Position numbers and translations under genes: made by a program
In this document: positions 7,241 through 16,157 of the stretch, in pieces
Numbering within the stretch: position 1 is the stretch's first letter
Layout: each line of letters starts with the position of its first letter
The notes under the pieces: generated by a model
The model's database searches: none
The model's input: the letters and a program-made list of their open reading frames with translations, nothing else
Told to the model about the DNA's origin: nothing
Source of the DNA: Clostridia bacterium
Lineage (GTDB): Bacteria > Bacillota > Clostridia > Oscillospirales > CAG-272
Assembly (NCBI GenBank): GCA_017451045.1
Contig: JAFSSK010000128.1
Span: 1-53,813 of the forward strand
Direction of reading: 5' to 3'
DNA: 53,813 nucleotides

Positions 7241-9577
7241 TTACTGCCTTTTGCGCCGGACTGCCCCGATCGCGCCCGCAAGGATGATTGCGCAGGGGAG
7301 CAGAGCGATCAGCAGGATCCCCCAGACCGTGACGGCGCTGTACGGAACAATCAGCTGCCCGACGGTCGGGACCGGTTCGATGTCATCCTCGAAAGACAGC
7401 ACGGAGTCGCCGCACATCCAGGACAGCATGGAAGAAAGATACACATAGTTCCCGTAACCGGAATACTGGCTGAACTCATCGAGGAAGGCATAGGAGGAAC
7501 CGATCCATATGACGCGGCCGCCCGACGGATCCTCGGCGATGGCGCCGACGGAAACGATGCCCTCATCGGAGTATATGACGTCATCGCCTTCCAGGTCGTC
7601 AAACGACGAGACGTAGGCGGTCGATGTCGTCAGGAACAGGGATGTCACCGTCAATCCGTCGGCGTTCTCCTTCGGAACGACGGGATGCCCCGCACAGCAC
7701 ACCATCACGCTGTCAGAAACAGGCGCTATGCTGGGATGCCTGCCGGGAAGGACGCGGATGATGAACGGATACTGGGTGCTGAGATAGTAATTCTCGTCCG
7801 TTTCCATGACGATATTGAACGTCCGTTCCGCAAGGGTCTCCATGCCCCATGATTCCATCAGGGACAGAAGCCTTGGCATCTCCGTGACGGTCTCGTAGTC
7901 CGTCATGGCTAAAAGCGCTCCGCCTTCGCGCAAATAGTTCTGCAGTGCGAACAGCTCATCTTCCGTCAGGTCGGCCGCCGGGCCGAACAGGACCACCGCG
8001 CAGCAGTCCTGGGGAACTGAGCCTTCCGTCAGCAGATCGAGTCCCCTGTAACGGATGGCCTGGTCGTCCAGAAGTCCCAGCATAAGATCAGACGGCTGTG
8101 TCTCCCCGTGCCCCAGCAGAAAACAGACGCATGGCAGGTCGTCTGCCGCGCAGTATATGACGGCGTTCGTCAGCAGGTAAGCGCCCTGGAACTTTTCCTC
8201 TACGGTATACCCGTATTCGGCCAGAGCGGAGGCGTAGGTCGCGTATTCCGTGATGGAGAACACCTGCTCGAGTTCCGGACAGTAGTACAGATACAGATTG
8301 CTGAAATCCACAAGGGAAGACCTTTTGGCGGAACTGACAAGGATGCTGCTGGCCGAGGCGCCCGCGATGCCGTTCGCGGCCAGGAAGTCCGCATCGTTAA
8401 GGTCTGCCTTCTGCACACGGATGCGGCCGGACAGAGCGGCGTACCGTTCCAGGAACGTCATCATGACGTCGTTGTCGCGCCCGTCCGGCGTGAGCAGGTA
8501 CAGGGTGACGTCGTTTTCAAGGGATCCCAGCGCAGCTTTCGCATTTTCGGGAACGGTATAGAACCCGCCGGACGAGATATCTGCCCTTGTCAGCGCCGGG
8601 GACAGATGCAAGAAGACCATGCCCGCTGAAAGCAGGATGGCGGCCGAAAGGACTGCCGCCGAAGAGAAGCGGGAAAGCGCGGGGGATCTGCCCGTGTGCC
8701 GGCGGAACGCGGGATACCCGTAGCGCCGCCTGTAGGACACGGCGGCTGCCAGCAAAAGGAACACGGGAACGGATACAACGTTCAGTACGAGGTTTCCCCA
8801 GTCGAAAAGACCGTAGACGAGAAGCTTGAACTGGGCAAAGACCGCGCACTTGTTCAAGAGGGCCGGAAGCAGACCGGTAAAGAGCTGCGGCCGCAGGCAG
8901 AAGAGCAGCACGGCAGCTGCCAGCAAAACGCCGCCCGTGACGGCGCTCAGCCGTATGCTTGCGGAAAGCAGGTAGACAAGCAAGCCTGCAAGGCAGATCA
9001 GAAACAGGATAAGGACAAAAGAGAAAACGGGAGCGGAAGGCAGCTCGGAAGCAAGACGGTCCGCGAAGAACAGCAGTGCCACAGCTCCGGCGTTCAGAAC
9101 CGCTGCCAGGACGTAGGATGACATCAGGCTGGACAGAAAGCAGCTGATCGCGAGCAGCGCGCAGGAGAGGATCAGGAACTGCAGGACCGAAAGGTATGCT
9201 GCCCCGAAACTGACTGTGCCGTAAAACGAAAGGATGATCGGGAAGAGCGATACAAGAAGAGCGGCAGGCGCCAGGAACGGGAGAAGGCCGAGAAATTTCC
9301 CGATTATGATCTTATGGAGAGGTATAGGAAGTGAATACAGCAGATCCCGCGCCGGCAATCTGTTGTCCGCCGTGAACGAGCGGATGGTAAGGAGCGGGAA
9401 CAGGACGGCCAGGACAAGCAGCAGATAGTGATGCGTATAACTGGGTTCCGGAGATTGCAGCAGCAGCTGGAAAATACAGAACAGAAGCCCTGCGGACAGA
9501 AGAGATACCGCTATGAGCAGCGGCCCGAAAACGCCGTGGAGAAGGGATGACAGTTTGCGTTTGAAAACAGCTTTCAT
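7241..9577 (-). CDS. GldF-GldG-like ABC-2 permease fused to an ABC_transp_aux domain
   Basis: A 778-residue membrane protein. Residues 1-290 hold about seven hydrophobic segments of an ABC-2 type permease, including a SLPIPLHKIIIGKFLGLLPF loop. Residues 325-720 form an extracytoplasmic region like GldG/ABC_transp_aux (TVPENAKAALGSLENDVTLYLLTPDGRD; FLLGHGE; VLFGPAADLTEDE), and a last helix lies near 745-770 before a basic tail. In Bacteroidetes GldF and GldG are separate and work with ATPase GldA; here both are one chain. Its ATG overlaps the stop of the ATPase gene by 4 bp, so the two are coupled. Substrate is unknown. Confidence 0.85.
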   Translation of the reverse strand: MKAVFKRKLSSLLHGVFGPLLIAVSLLSAGLLFCIFQLLLQSPEPSYTHHYLLLVLAVLFPLLTIRSFTADNRLPARDLLYSLPIPLHKIIIGKFLGLLPFLAPAALLVSLFPIILSFYGTVSFGAAYLSVLQFLILSCALLAISCFLSSLMSSYVLAAVLNAGAVALLFFADRLASELPSAPVFSFVLILFLICLAGLLVYLLSASIRLSAVTGGVLLAAAVLLFCLRPQLFTGLLPALLNKCAVFAQFKLLVYGLFDWGNLVLNVVSVPVFLLLAAAVSYRRRYGYPAFRRHTGRSPALSRFSSAAVLSAAILLSAGMVFLHLSPALTRADISSGGFYTVPENAKAALGSLENDVTLYLLTPDGRDNDVMMTFLERYAALSGRIRVQKADLNDADFLAANGIAGASASSILVSSAKRSSLVDFSNLYLYYCPELEQVFSITEYATYASALAEYGYTVEEKFQGAYLLTNAVIYCAADDLPCVCFLLGHGETQPSDLMLGLLDDQAIRYRGLDLLTEGSVPQDCCAVVLFGPAADLTEDELFALQNYLREGGALLAMTDYETVTEMPRLLSLMESWGMETLAERTFNIVMETDENYYLSTQYPFIIRVLPGRHPSIAPVSDSVMVCCAGHPVVPKENADGLTVTSLFLTTSTAYVSSFDDLEGDDVIYSDEGIVSVGAIAEDPSGGRVIWIGSSYAFLDEFSQYSGYGNYVYLSSMLSWMCGDSVLSFEDDIEPVPTVGQLIVPYSAVTVWGILLIALLPCAIILAGAIGAVRRKRQ

Positions 9578-10269
9578 GACTCGACCCCGTTGCCTCCTTC
9601 CTCCTGAAGATCTCCGCTTTGCGCGCCCTGCGCCTCGACGATACCGTCAGCGGCAATCGTTCCGCGGGACAGCGTGAGGACCCGGCATCCGGGACGGATG
9701 TTCTCCGGGGAGGACATGGTCATGATCAGGGTCCGCCCCTCGCACAGACTGTCGAGCATCTGCCAGAGCGCTTTTGCTCCTTCGGGATCAAGACCGTCAA
9801 ACGGCTCGTCCAGAAGGACGATCTCCGTCCGTCCTGCAAACGCCTGCGCACACCTGACCATCGCCAGGAACGGCTGGCCGAGGTTGCGGATCTGCCTTGT
9901 CCAGACAGAAGACAGTTCTGTCATCTCAAGGAACGTCCGCACAGACACGGCGCCGGCTCCTCTGGCTTCCGCTGCAAACGTCAGGTATTCGCGCACCGTC
10001 ATGCCGGGATACGGCAAGGGACCCTGCGGCGCGTAGCCGACCAGGGGCTTCGCCCTTTGGGCGTCCTTGACGATGTCAAGGCCATTGATGCTGACGGATC
10101 CCTCGTCGGGGTCGACGCAGCCGGCCATGAGCTGCAGAAGCGCCGTATTGCATTCTTGCGCAGGACCCAGCAGGCATACCGTTTCACCGCTCGGGATCTG
10201 CACGGTGATATGATCGACAGAGGCCGTTTCCGGCCTGCCGGTTTTTGTAAGACCGGTGAGTTTGATCAT
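9574..10269 (-). CDS. GldA-like ABC ATPase with a degenerate nucleotide site
   Basis: A 231-residue ABC ATPase domain that should drive the fused permease encoded next. The Walker B block LLDEPFDGLDP is intact. The P-loop, normally GPNGAGKST, reads GPAQECNTA: both the last Gly and the catalytic Lys are gone. I confirmed this from the bases near 10140-10175. The signature, normally LSGGQ, reads NLGQPFL, and the H-loop region reads MTMSSPENI. The reading frame is open, so this is not simple decay. It may bind ATP poorly or act as a non-hydrolysing regulator or partner of another ATPase. It follows the exporter gene by 27 bp and is probably in the same transcript. Confidence 0.85.
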   Translation of the reverse strand: MIKLTGLTKTGRPETASVDHITVQIPSGETVCLLGPAQECNTALLQLMAGCVDPDEGSVSINGLDIVKDAQRAKPLVGYAPQGPLPYPGMTVREYLTFAAEARGAGAVSVRTFLEMTELSSVWTRQIRNLGQPFLAMVRCAQAFAGRTEIVLLDEPFDGLDPEGAKALWQMLDSLCEGRTLIMTMSSPENIRPGCRVLTLSRGTIAADGIVEAQGAQSGDLQEEGGNGVES

Positions 10270-10296
10270 GAAAAACCTCTTTGTGAAAAAGATTAC

Positions 10297-12102
10297 TCAA
10301 TTGAATTGGGACAGGTACAGGGAGCTGTAGAAGCCCTTTGATGCCAGGAGCTGCTCGTGCGTTCCGGACTCCAGGATCGAACCGTCGCGCAAAACCAGGA
10401 TCATGTCCGCATTCTGCACGGTGGACAGCCGGTGCGCGATCACAAAGCATGTCCTGTGCGCCATCAGCGCGTGCATGGCCGACTGGATCTGCTGCTCGGT
10501 CTTGGAGTCGACGTTTGACGTCGCTTCGTCCAAAATCAGCATCGGAGACGTCGCCAGCATGGCGCGCGCGATGGTGATCAACTGCTTCTGGCCTTTCGAA
10601 ATGTTGATGCCGTCGTCGGAAAGGACCGTCTGATAGCCTTGCGGGAGCGAAAGGATGAACTCGTGGATCTTTGCGGCTTTGGCCGCGTTCTCGACTTCCT
10701 CATCTGTCGCGCCCGGTTTCGCGTAGGCAATGTTCTCACGGACGGTCCCGCAGAACAGCCATGTGTCCTGAAGGACCATGGTATAGGCCGCCCGCATGCT
10801 GTCCCTTGTCAGCCTGCGGATGTTTTTCCCGTCTATGCAGATCTTGCCGGTCTGCGGATCGTAAAACCGCATCAGCAGGTTGATGATGGTGCTTTTCCCT
10901 GCGCCCGTCGGGCCTACGATGGCGATCGTCTGGCCGGGATCTGCGTGGAGGGAAAGATCTTTCAGTACGATCTTCTCCTCTGTGTATCCGAAATTCACAT
11001 GATCGACGGAAACGTCGCCGCTGCATTCCGCAAGGACTTGTGCGTCCGGGCAGTCCTGCGGTTCGGGTCCTTCGTCAAGCAGACGGAAAACGCGTTCCGC
11101 GGCAGCCGTCGCGGACTGCACCTCGTTCATGATGTTGGCAAACTCATTGATTGGGCCGGAGAACTTCCTTGCGTACTGGACGAAGGCAGCCACGTCTCCC
11201 AGTCCGATGCAAAGCAGAAGCGGCCAGGTCTCCGGACGCGTCAGGGTGAGCATGTAGAAGATGCCGCCCAGCGTGGCGATCAGACAGATGGAAAGGTTCG
11301 TGATGAAGTTGACGGCTGGGCCGATGACGGCGCCGTGATAGTCTGCGTCGTAGTAGGCGTTCGTCGCCGTTTCGTTGCGCTCGTCAAACCGGCCAACGAT
11401 CGTGTTCTCCTGTCCGTATGCGCGGATGGTCTTCTGTCCGGACAGCATTTCTTCCGCATAGCCGTTCAGCGCGCCCAGCTTGCCGGAACGCTTGCGGAAA
11501 AACGGCTGGATCTTTTTGACCTTGTAGCGGGTGAAGAGAATGGATATGGGCACCGTGACGAGGAACACGGATACGAGGACCGGAGAGATCGTCAGCATGA
11601 CGACCAGCGAGCCGATGATGGTGACAAGGCTCGCGCATATCTGCAGAAGGTCGTTCGTCAGCGACGCGTTTATGGTATCCACGTCATAGGAGATGCGGCT
11701 GATGATGTCGCCCGTCGCGTGCTTGTCGAAATAGCCTACCGGCAGTTTCATGAGATGCTCGAATATCTCGTGGCGCATGGAGAAGATGATCTTCTGGGAA
11801 AGATGCACCATCAGGATATGAAGCAGGTAGGAAAGAAGGGCTGAGAGCAGGTAGACCGCTCCGAGCAGGATGCAGAAGAACGTGACTGAATCGAAGTCCA
11901 CGGCTCCCGTGCCTAGATTGATGGCGTCGATGGCTTTGCCGGACAGTTTCGGGCCGACGAGCGCAAGGCCGTTGGCGGAAAGCATCAGCAGAAGCGCTGC
12001 GATACAGAGGCCTTTATGCCTGAAAAGATATCTGCAGATGCGCAGGAAGATGCGGGAACGGCCTGACTTCTGCTTGCTTTCAAAAGATTTCTGGTCAGTC
12101 AA
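10297..12102 (-). CDS. ABC exporter half-transporter, catalytic-site subunit
   Basis: About 601 residues: an N-terminal six-helix exporter domain (about 25-320) and a C-terminal ATPase domain. The Walker A (VGPTGAGKST), Walker B with catalytic Glu (LILDEATSNVD) and switch His (VIAHRLSTVQ) are canonical, but the signature is ISKGQ instead of LSGGQ. The likely start is TTG 12102, 8 nt after GGAGG; a GTG at 12111 overlaps that site. It overlaps the partner gene's end and should form a heterodimer with it. Multidrug, lipid or peptide export is possible; the substrate is not predictable. Confidence 0.9.
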   Translation of the reverse strand: MTDQKSFESKQKSGRSRIFLRICRYLFRHKGLCIAALLLMLSANGLALVGPKLSGKAIDAINLGTGAVDFDSVTFFCILLGAVYLLSALLSYLLHILMVHLSQKIIFSMRHEIFEHLMKLPVGYFDKHATGDIISRISYDVDTINASLTNDLLQICASLVTIIGSLVVMLTISPVLVSVFLVTVPISILFTRYKVKKIQPFFRKRSGKLGALNGYAEEMLSGQKTIRAYGQENTIVGRFDERNETATNAYYDADYHGAVIGPAVNFITNLSICLIATLGGIFYMLTLTRPETWPLLLCIGLGDVAAFVQYARKFSGPINEFANIMNEVQSATAAAERVFRLLDEGPEPQDCPDAQVLAECSGDVSVDHVNFGYTEEKIVLKDLSLHADPGQTIAIVGPTGAGKSTIINLLMRFYDPQTGKICIDGKNIRRLTRDSMRAAYTMVLQDTWLFCGTVRENIAYAKPGATDEEVENAAKAAKIHEFILSLPQGYQTVLSDDGINISKGQKQLITIARAMLATSPMLILDEATSNVDSKTEQQIQSAMHALMAHRTCFVIAHRLSTVQNADMILVLRDGSILESGTHEQLLASKGFYSSLYLSQFN

Positions 12103-13825
12103 GCAGATCACCTCCCATCTGGGAGTGGCTGATCTCCGCGTATTCGGGACATGTCCGCATCAGCGTCTCGTGGTCTCCCTGGCCGATGACTTTCCCGGAT
12201 TCAAGAACCAGTATCGTCGCGCAACTCTTCACGGAGCTGACGCGCTGGGCGATGATCACGGAAGTGGTACCCGGATAGTCCTGCGCAAGCGCCTGGCGGA
12301 GCCTTGCGTCCGTCTGGTAGTCCAGAGCGCTGGACGCATCGTCCAGGATGAGGATCGACGGATCCCCGGCCAGTGCCCTGGCGATCAGGATCCTTTGACG
12401 CTGGCCGCCGCTGACGTTCGTCCCCTTGAAGGTCAGCTCGCGGGCATAGGATTCGGGAAACGATTCGATGAACTCGTCGGCCTGGGCGGTGCGGCAGCAT
12501 GCAGTGATCCGCTCGTGGGGGATGTCCCGGCCGAACGAGATGTTCTCCTCGATGGTATCGTTGAAAATGAAGCCGTTCTGCATGACCGCTCCGAATGTCG
12601 CGGACAGTTCGTCGAGCGGGATCGTCCGGATGTCCCGGCCGTTTATGAAGATCCGGCCCTGCGTCGGGTCATAGAAACGCATGAGCAAAAGAGCAACGGT
12701 GCTTTTGCCGCTCCCGGTCGGCCCGATGATGCCCAGGGACTTGCCGGAAGGGATATGAAAGGTCAGATGGCTTATGTTGTCGCGGACGCCGTTATAGGAA
12801 AAGGAAACATCGTCGAAATAGATGCCGTCCGCGGGAATGCCTTCCGATGCGGGGACTTCGTCCTGCGGCAGAACGGAAACGTCCGGTTCCAGGTTGATGA
12901 TCTCCTCGATCCTTCTGGCGGAAGCGACGCCTTTGGAATACTGCACGAACAGCCGCGTAACGGCCAGCATGGCGTTGGTGATCAGCGTGAAATACTGGAT
13001 GAACGCGACGATCCTGCCGGGCTGGGAAGCGGATCTGTTGACGAGCACCGCGCCTATGACAATAACGCCGACAAGACCGATGTTTAGAAGAAGGGTGATC
13101 AGCGGATTGCTAAGCGCCATGGTGTATCCGGCTTTTTTTTCGGACGCGACGAGCGCTTTGTTGGCGGTCTCGAAACGGGCCCTCTCGTCATCTGTCCGAG
13201 ACAGCGCATTGATGACGCGTATGCCCTGGGCGTCTTCCCGGACGATCCGGATCATATTGTCGTTGGATCTCTGGACACGCGTATACAGCGGGATGCCTTT
13301 TGCCGAGATGACGCCGATGACGAGACAGATGAGCGGCAGCGTCGCCATCATGACGAGCGTCAGCGTGCGGTCCAGCATCCAGGTCACGATCAGGCCGCCT
13401 ATCATGAGAAGCGGCGCGCGGACGCCGAGGCGCTGCATCATACCGACGAAGTGGTGGACGTTATAGGTGTCCGTCGTCAGTCTGGATTCAAGAGAAGGAA
13501 CGGTGATCCTGTCGATCTGCGAGGAGGACAGGCTGAGCGTTTTCTTGAAAAGGTCGTGCCTGATCACGCGGGAGGATTCTTTCGCGACCCGCGCGGCCAT
13601 TCTGTTCGCGATGACATTGAAGATCAGCGCGAACAGGGCGCAGGCCAGCATGATCCCGCCCCAGACGAGGACCTGACTGATCTGGCCTCCCGGGACCACG
13701 TTGTCCAGGATGTGGCTCAGGATGTAGGGAAGGGTCAGCTCGATCAGCGAACCTGTGGCTTTGATGAAAAGGCCGAGTGCCATCCAGCCGTAAAACGGTT
13801 TGAGATAATGTGCTAGGAATCTCAT
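12095..13825 (-). CDS. ABC exporter half-transporter, degenerate-site subunit
   Basis: A 576-residue exporter half with six helices (about 15-300) and an ATPase domain. Walker A (IGPTGSGKST) and signature (VSGGQRQR) are canonical. Walker B reads LILDDASSALD, so the catalytic Glu is Asp, and the switch His is Gln (IIAQRVSSVK). Combined with the partner's altered signature, this gives one competent and one degenerate ATP site, as known for heterodimeric exporters such as BmrCD and TM287/288. It is encoded first in the pair. The 65 bp upstream hold no obvious promoter, so it may share the transcript that begins at yqeG. Confidence 0.9.
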   Translation of the reverse strand: MRFLAHYLKPFYGWMALGLFIKATGSLIELTLPYILSHILDNVVPGGQISQVLVWGGIMLACALFALIFNVIANRMAARVAKESSRVIRHDLFKKTLSLSSSQIDRITVPSLESRLTTDTYNVHHFVGMMQRLGVRAPLLMIGGLIVTWMLDRTLTLVMMATLPLICLVIGVISAKGIPLYTRVQRSNDNMIRIVREDAQGIRVINALSRTDDERARFETANKALVASEKKAGYTMALSNPLITLLLNIGLVGVIVIGAVLVNRSASQPGRIVAFIQYFTLITNAMLAVTRLFVQYSKGVASARRIEEIINLEPDVSVLPQDEVPASEGIPADGIYFDDVSFSYNGVRDNISHLTFHIPSGKSLGIIGPTGSGKSTVALLLMRFYDPTQGRIFINGRDIRTIPLDELSATFGAVMQNGFIFNDTIEENISFGRDIPHERITACCRTAQADEFIESFPESYARELTFKGTNVSGGQRQRILIARALAGDPSILILDDASSALDYQTDARLRQALAQDYPGTTSVIIAQRVSSVKSCATILVLESGKVIGQGDHETLMRTCPEYAEISHSQMGGDLLD

Positions 13826-13890
13826 AAATTACCCCGGAGTCAAAATTGAATTCCAAACAGTGCGAAGGGGAGAAATATTCCGCCGTTCGG

Positions 13891-14223
13891 TCAGCGGTAA
13901 TATACGTAATAGACGACGAGCGTCCTGACGGCGCCGCCGTTTTCCAGATCGGGTCCTGTGAGCACGACGCCGTCCCCGGACAAAAGGTCCCAGGCCTCAA
14001 GTTCCGTGATGCGGCACCGGAAAAGGACAGTCCCGGACGCGAACACGAGCAGGCAGTCGTCCTTGATGTTGAGACCTCCGTCCTTGCCGATGACGTCGTC
14101 GTTGCCGTTGCGGTTTTCGGTGACGTACCGGATATGATGCTTGCAGATCCTTTGCGCCATATCCAGCCTGTACCTCGGACTGGAGGGGTTCTTGCTTTTG
14201 AACAGTTTCGAGAAAATGCTCAT
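13891..14223 (-). CDS. conserved-looking small protein of unknown function
   Basis: 110 residues, soluble, with a basic N terminus (SIFSKLFKSKNP) and a mostly beta-like remainder ending in VYYVYYR. I do not recognise a family. Its ATG overlaps the methyltransferase stop (ATGA at 14220-14223), a tight coupling that supports it being real and suggests joint expression. No signal peptide or membrane segment is seen. A role cannot be assigned. Confidence 0.7.
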   Translation of the reverse strand: MSIFSKLFKSKNPSSPRYRLDMAQRICKHHIRYVTENRNGNDDVIGKDGGLNIKDDCLLVFASGTVLFRCRITELEAWDLLSGDGVVLTGPDLENGGAVRTLVVYYVYYR

Positions 14224-15398
14224 GACCGGTCCTCCCGCTGCCCCAGCAGGAAGGCCCGTGCCGCCTCATACTGTTCCTGCGCGCGCCTGCGCTTGAGCGA
14301 GGCTGGGTCGAACTTGCGGCTGCGCACGGCGCGGAGAAGGATGTTCTTCGGCGTTTCTTCCGGATCGACAAGTTCAAGCGCTTCAACGGAGTAGCCGTTG
14401 GATTCGAGATACTTGAGACGGAGGGCGTCCGTGGCAGCCTCGCAGAATTTCTGGCGGAGCATGGAATAGCCGGAAAGGAATTCCAGTTCGCGGCAGTTCA
14501 GCGTCCGGTTGAGCTCATGGTGACAGCACGGGGTGGACAGGATGACGTCCGCAGACCAAAAAACGCCTTTATGCAGCACCAGGTCCGTTGCCGTGTCGCA
14601 GGCATGCAGCGAGACGACCATGTGGACGTGACCGTCCGGTTCATATGCGGAAACGTCGGCCGCGATAAAGCGCAGACCGGCAAAGCCCGCCTTTGCCGCG
14701 ACCTCGTTACAGTAGGCGATGACGTCCTTTTTCAGGTCAACGCCCGTCATGGTGACGTCCCGGTGCAGGATGTTCGCAAAATAATGGTAGACGGCAAACG
14801 ACAGATAGCTTTTCCCGCAGCAGAGATCGCAGATCTGCAGAGGCCCCTCTGCGGGCAGTTCTTTCGATGCGTCCCGGACGTATTCCAGAAACCGGTTGAT
14901 CTGGCGGAATTTGGCCTGCTTCTTGTCATGGACGCGGCCGGAGCTGTCCGATATCCCGAGCGCCTGTAAAAACGGCTCCTCTCCCGTGAGCAGATAGTCC
15001 TTGACGCGGTTGTGGGCCGGCTGCTCCGGAGAGCCTTCCTGCGCATTCAGCGCCTTATCAAGCTGCTGCGCGCCGGACAGCATGGTGTTGCCGGAGCGGG
15101 AACGTTTGAACTCGCACTGGCCTGCGTCGGTGAACAGATCTGCCTGGAGCCAGCCGTCCATGCGGGCGAGCAGTTCGCCGGCCGTATTCTCGTCTGCCAG
15201 GTCGTAGTTTTTATGGAGGACTTTATTGTCTGTCTGATAAAGCGATGCCTGGACCGCCTGCCGGCCGCGGATCGCGCATGGCGTCAGGACCATCCGGACG
15301 TGCGCGGCTTCCACGGGTTTTGAGAAGACCGCCTTCTTCAGCATATTCTTCCTTGCGGCAAGCAGGAGCAGGGAAACGAACGATTCACTTTTTGTCAT
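14220..15398 (-). CDS. class I SAM-dependent methyltransferase (Methyltransf_32-like)
   Basis: 392 residues. The N-terminal half is an uncharacterised substrate domain. The Rossmann core starts near residue 190 with ICDLCCGKSYLSF (motif I), followed by MTGVDLKKDVI, VSLHACDTATDLVL and LSTPCCHHELNR. The SLHACD and PCCHH blocks resemble the Methyltransf_32/Trm13-like group, whose members act on RNA or small molecules. The start is set at ATG 15398, which overlaps the plsY stop by 14 bp; longer versions read back inside plsY in another frame. The substrate is unknown. Confidence 0.8.
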   Translation of the reverse strand: MTKSESFVSLLLLAARKNMLKKAVFSKPVEAAHVRMVLTPCAIRGRQAVQASLYQTDNKVLHKNYDLADENTAGELLARMDGWLQADLFTDAGQCEFKRSRSGNTMLSGAQQLDKALNAQEGSPEQPAHNRVKDYLLTGEEPFLQALGISDSSGRVHDKKQAKFRQINRFLEYVRDASKELPAEGPLQICDLCCGKSYLSFAVYHYFANILHRDVTMTGVDLKKDVIAYCNEVAAKAGFAGLRFIAADVSAYEPDGHVHMVVSLHACDTATDLVLHKGVFWSADVILSTPCCHHELNRTLNCRELEFLSGYSMLRQKFCEAATDALRLKYLESNGYSVEALELVDPEETPKNILLRAVRSRKFDPASLKRRRAQEQYEAARAFLLGQREDRS

Positions 15399-16155
15399 CG
15401 TCAGTACCGTCGCTTTCCGGACCGTTCTTCGGTTCCTTCTTCTCGTCTGCCGAAACGGTCCCGGCCTCCTCACGCTTGCGCAGGTATGTCTTTGTCTCCT
15501 GCCCGTGATACAGCCGCTTGATGTTGGCCCGGTGCATGAAGACGATGAATCCTGCCGTCAACACGGCCATGATCACGTTGACTCCCGGTCCGTTCATCGC
15601 GTTGAGGATCAGCGGATAGAGCAGGGCGGTCATGACGGAAGCCAGGGAAACGTAATGCGAGCCGAGGAAAATGATGATAAAGACGGCAAGAAGGATGGCC
15701 GCCACGATCGGCGAGATGACGATAATGGCGCCGAGCGTTGTCGCGACGCCCTTGCCACCCTTGAATTTGAAAAACAGAGGGAACATATGCCCCAGCACCA
15801 CGAAGAAACCTGCGATGTAAGCGCCGTTGACGCTCGCGAGCAGGGCGCCCAGGATGACGGCCGCCATGCCTTTCAGGATATCAAGCGCCAGCGTGAGGGC
15901 CGCGGTCTTCTTGCCGTATACGCGGAGCATGTTGGTGGTCCCGGCGTTCCCGCTGCCGTGGTTCCGGATGTCGTCGTGATAGATGCGTCTGGACAGCAGG
16001 ATGCCGAAGTTGACGCTTCCAAGGAGATAGGCCACGGCGATACTGGTAATGATCCCCAGAAAGATCATGGCTGTCCTTCCGGCGGAGTTGTCCGCGAAGA
16101 AAGTGTCTCTCAGATATGGGAACAGAGCGGGGAACTGTCTGTATACTTCTCCCAT
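15385..16155 (-). CDS. plsY: glycerol-3-phosphate acyltransferase PlsY
   Basis: Membrane enzyme that moves an acyl group from acyl-phosphate to glycerol-3-phosphate, the first step of phospholipid synthesis in Firmicutes. The family motifs are present: GSGNAGTTN, FKFKGGKGVAT and the late MHRANIKRL. Five or six hydrophobic segments span residues 28-205. The protein has additions at both ends compared with the usual ~200 residues: about 28 residues before the first helix and a charged Lys/Glu/Asp tail of about 40 residues. ATG 16155 follows AAGGAGG, so the N-terminal extension appears genuine. Confidence 0.94.
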   Translation of the reverse strand: MGEVYRQFPALFPYLRDTFFADNSAGRTAMIFLGIITSIAVAYLLGSVNFGILLSRRIYHDDIRNHGSGNAGTTNMLRVYGKKTAALTLALDILKGMAAVILGALLASVNGAYIAGFFVVLGHMFPLFFKFKGGKGVATTLGAIIVISPIVAAILLAVFIIIFLGSHYVSLASVMTALLYPLILNAMNGPGVNVIMAVLTAGFIVFMHRANIKRLYHGQETKTYLRKREEAGTVSADEKKEPKNGPESDGTDDDKK

Positions 16156-16157
16156 GG

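Noticed and set aside
10639..13087. Two long plus-strand open frames of about 400 codons
   Set aside because: Both are antisense to the ABC exporter genes, whose motifs are complete.
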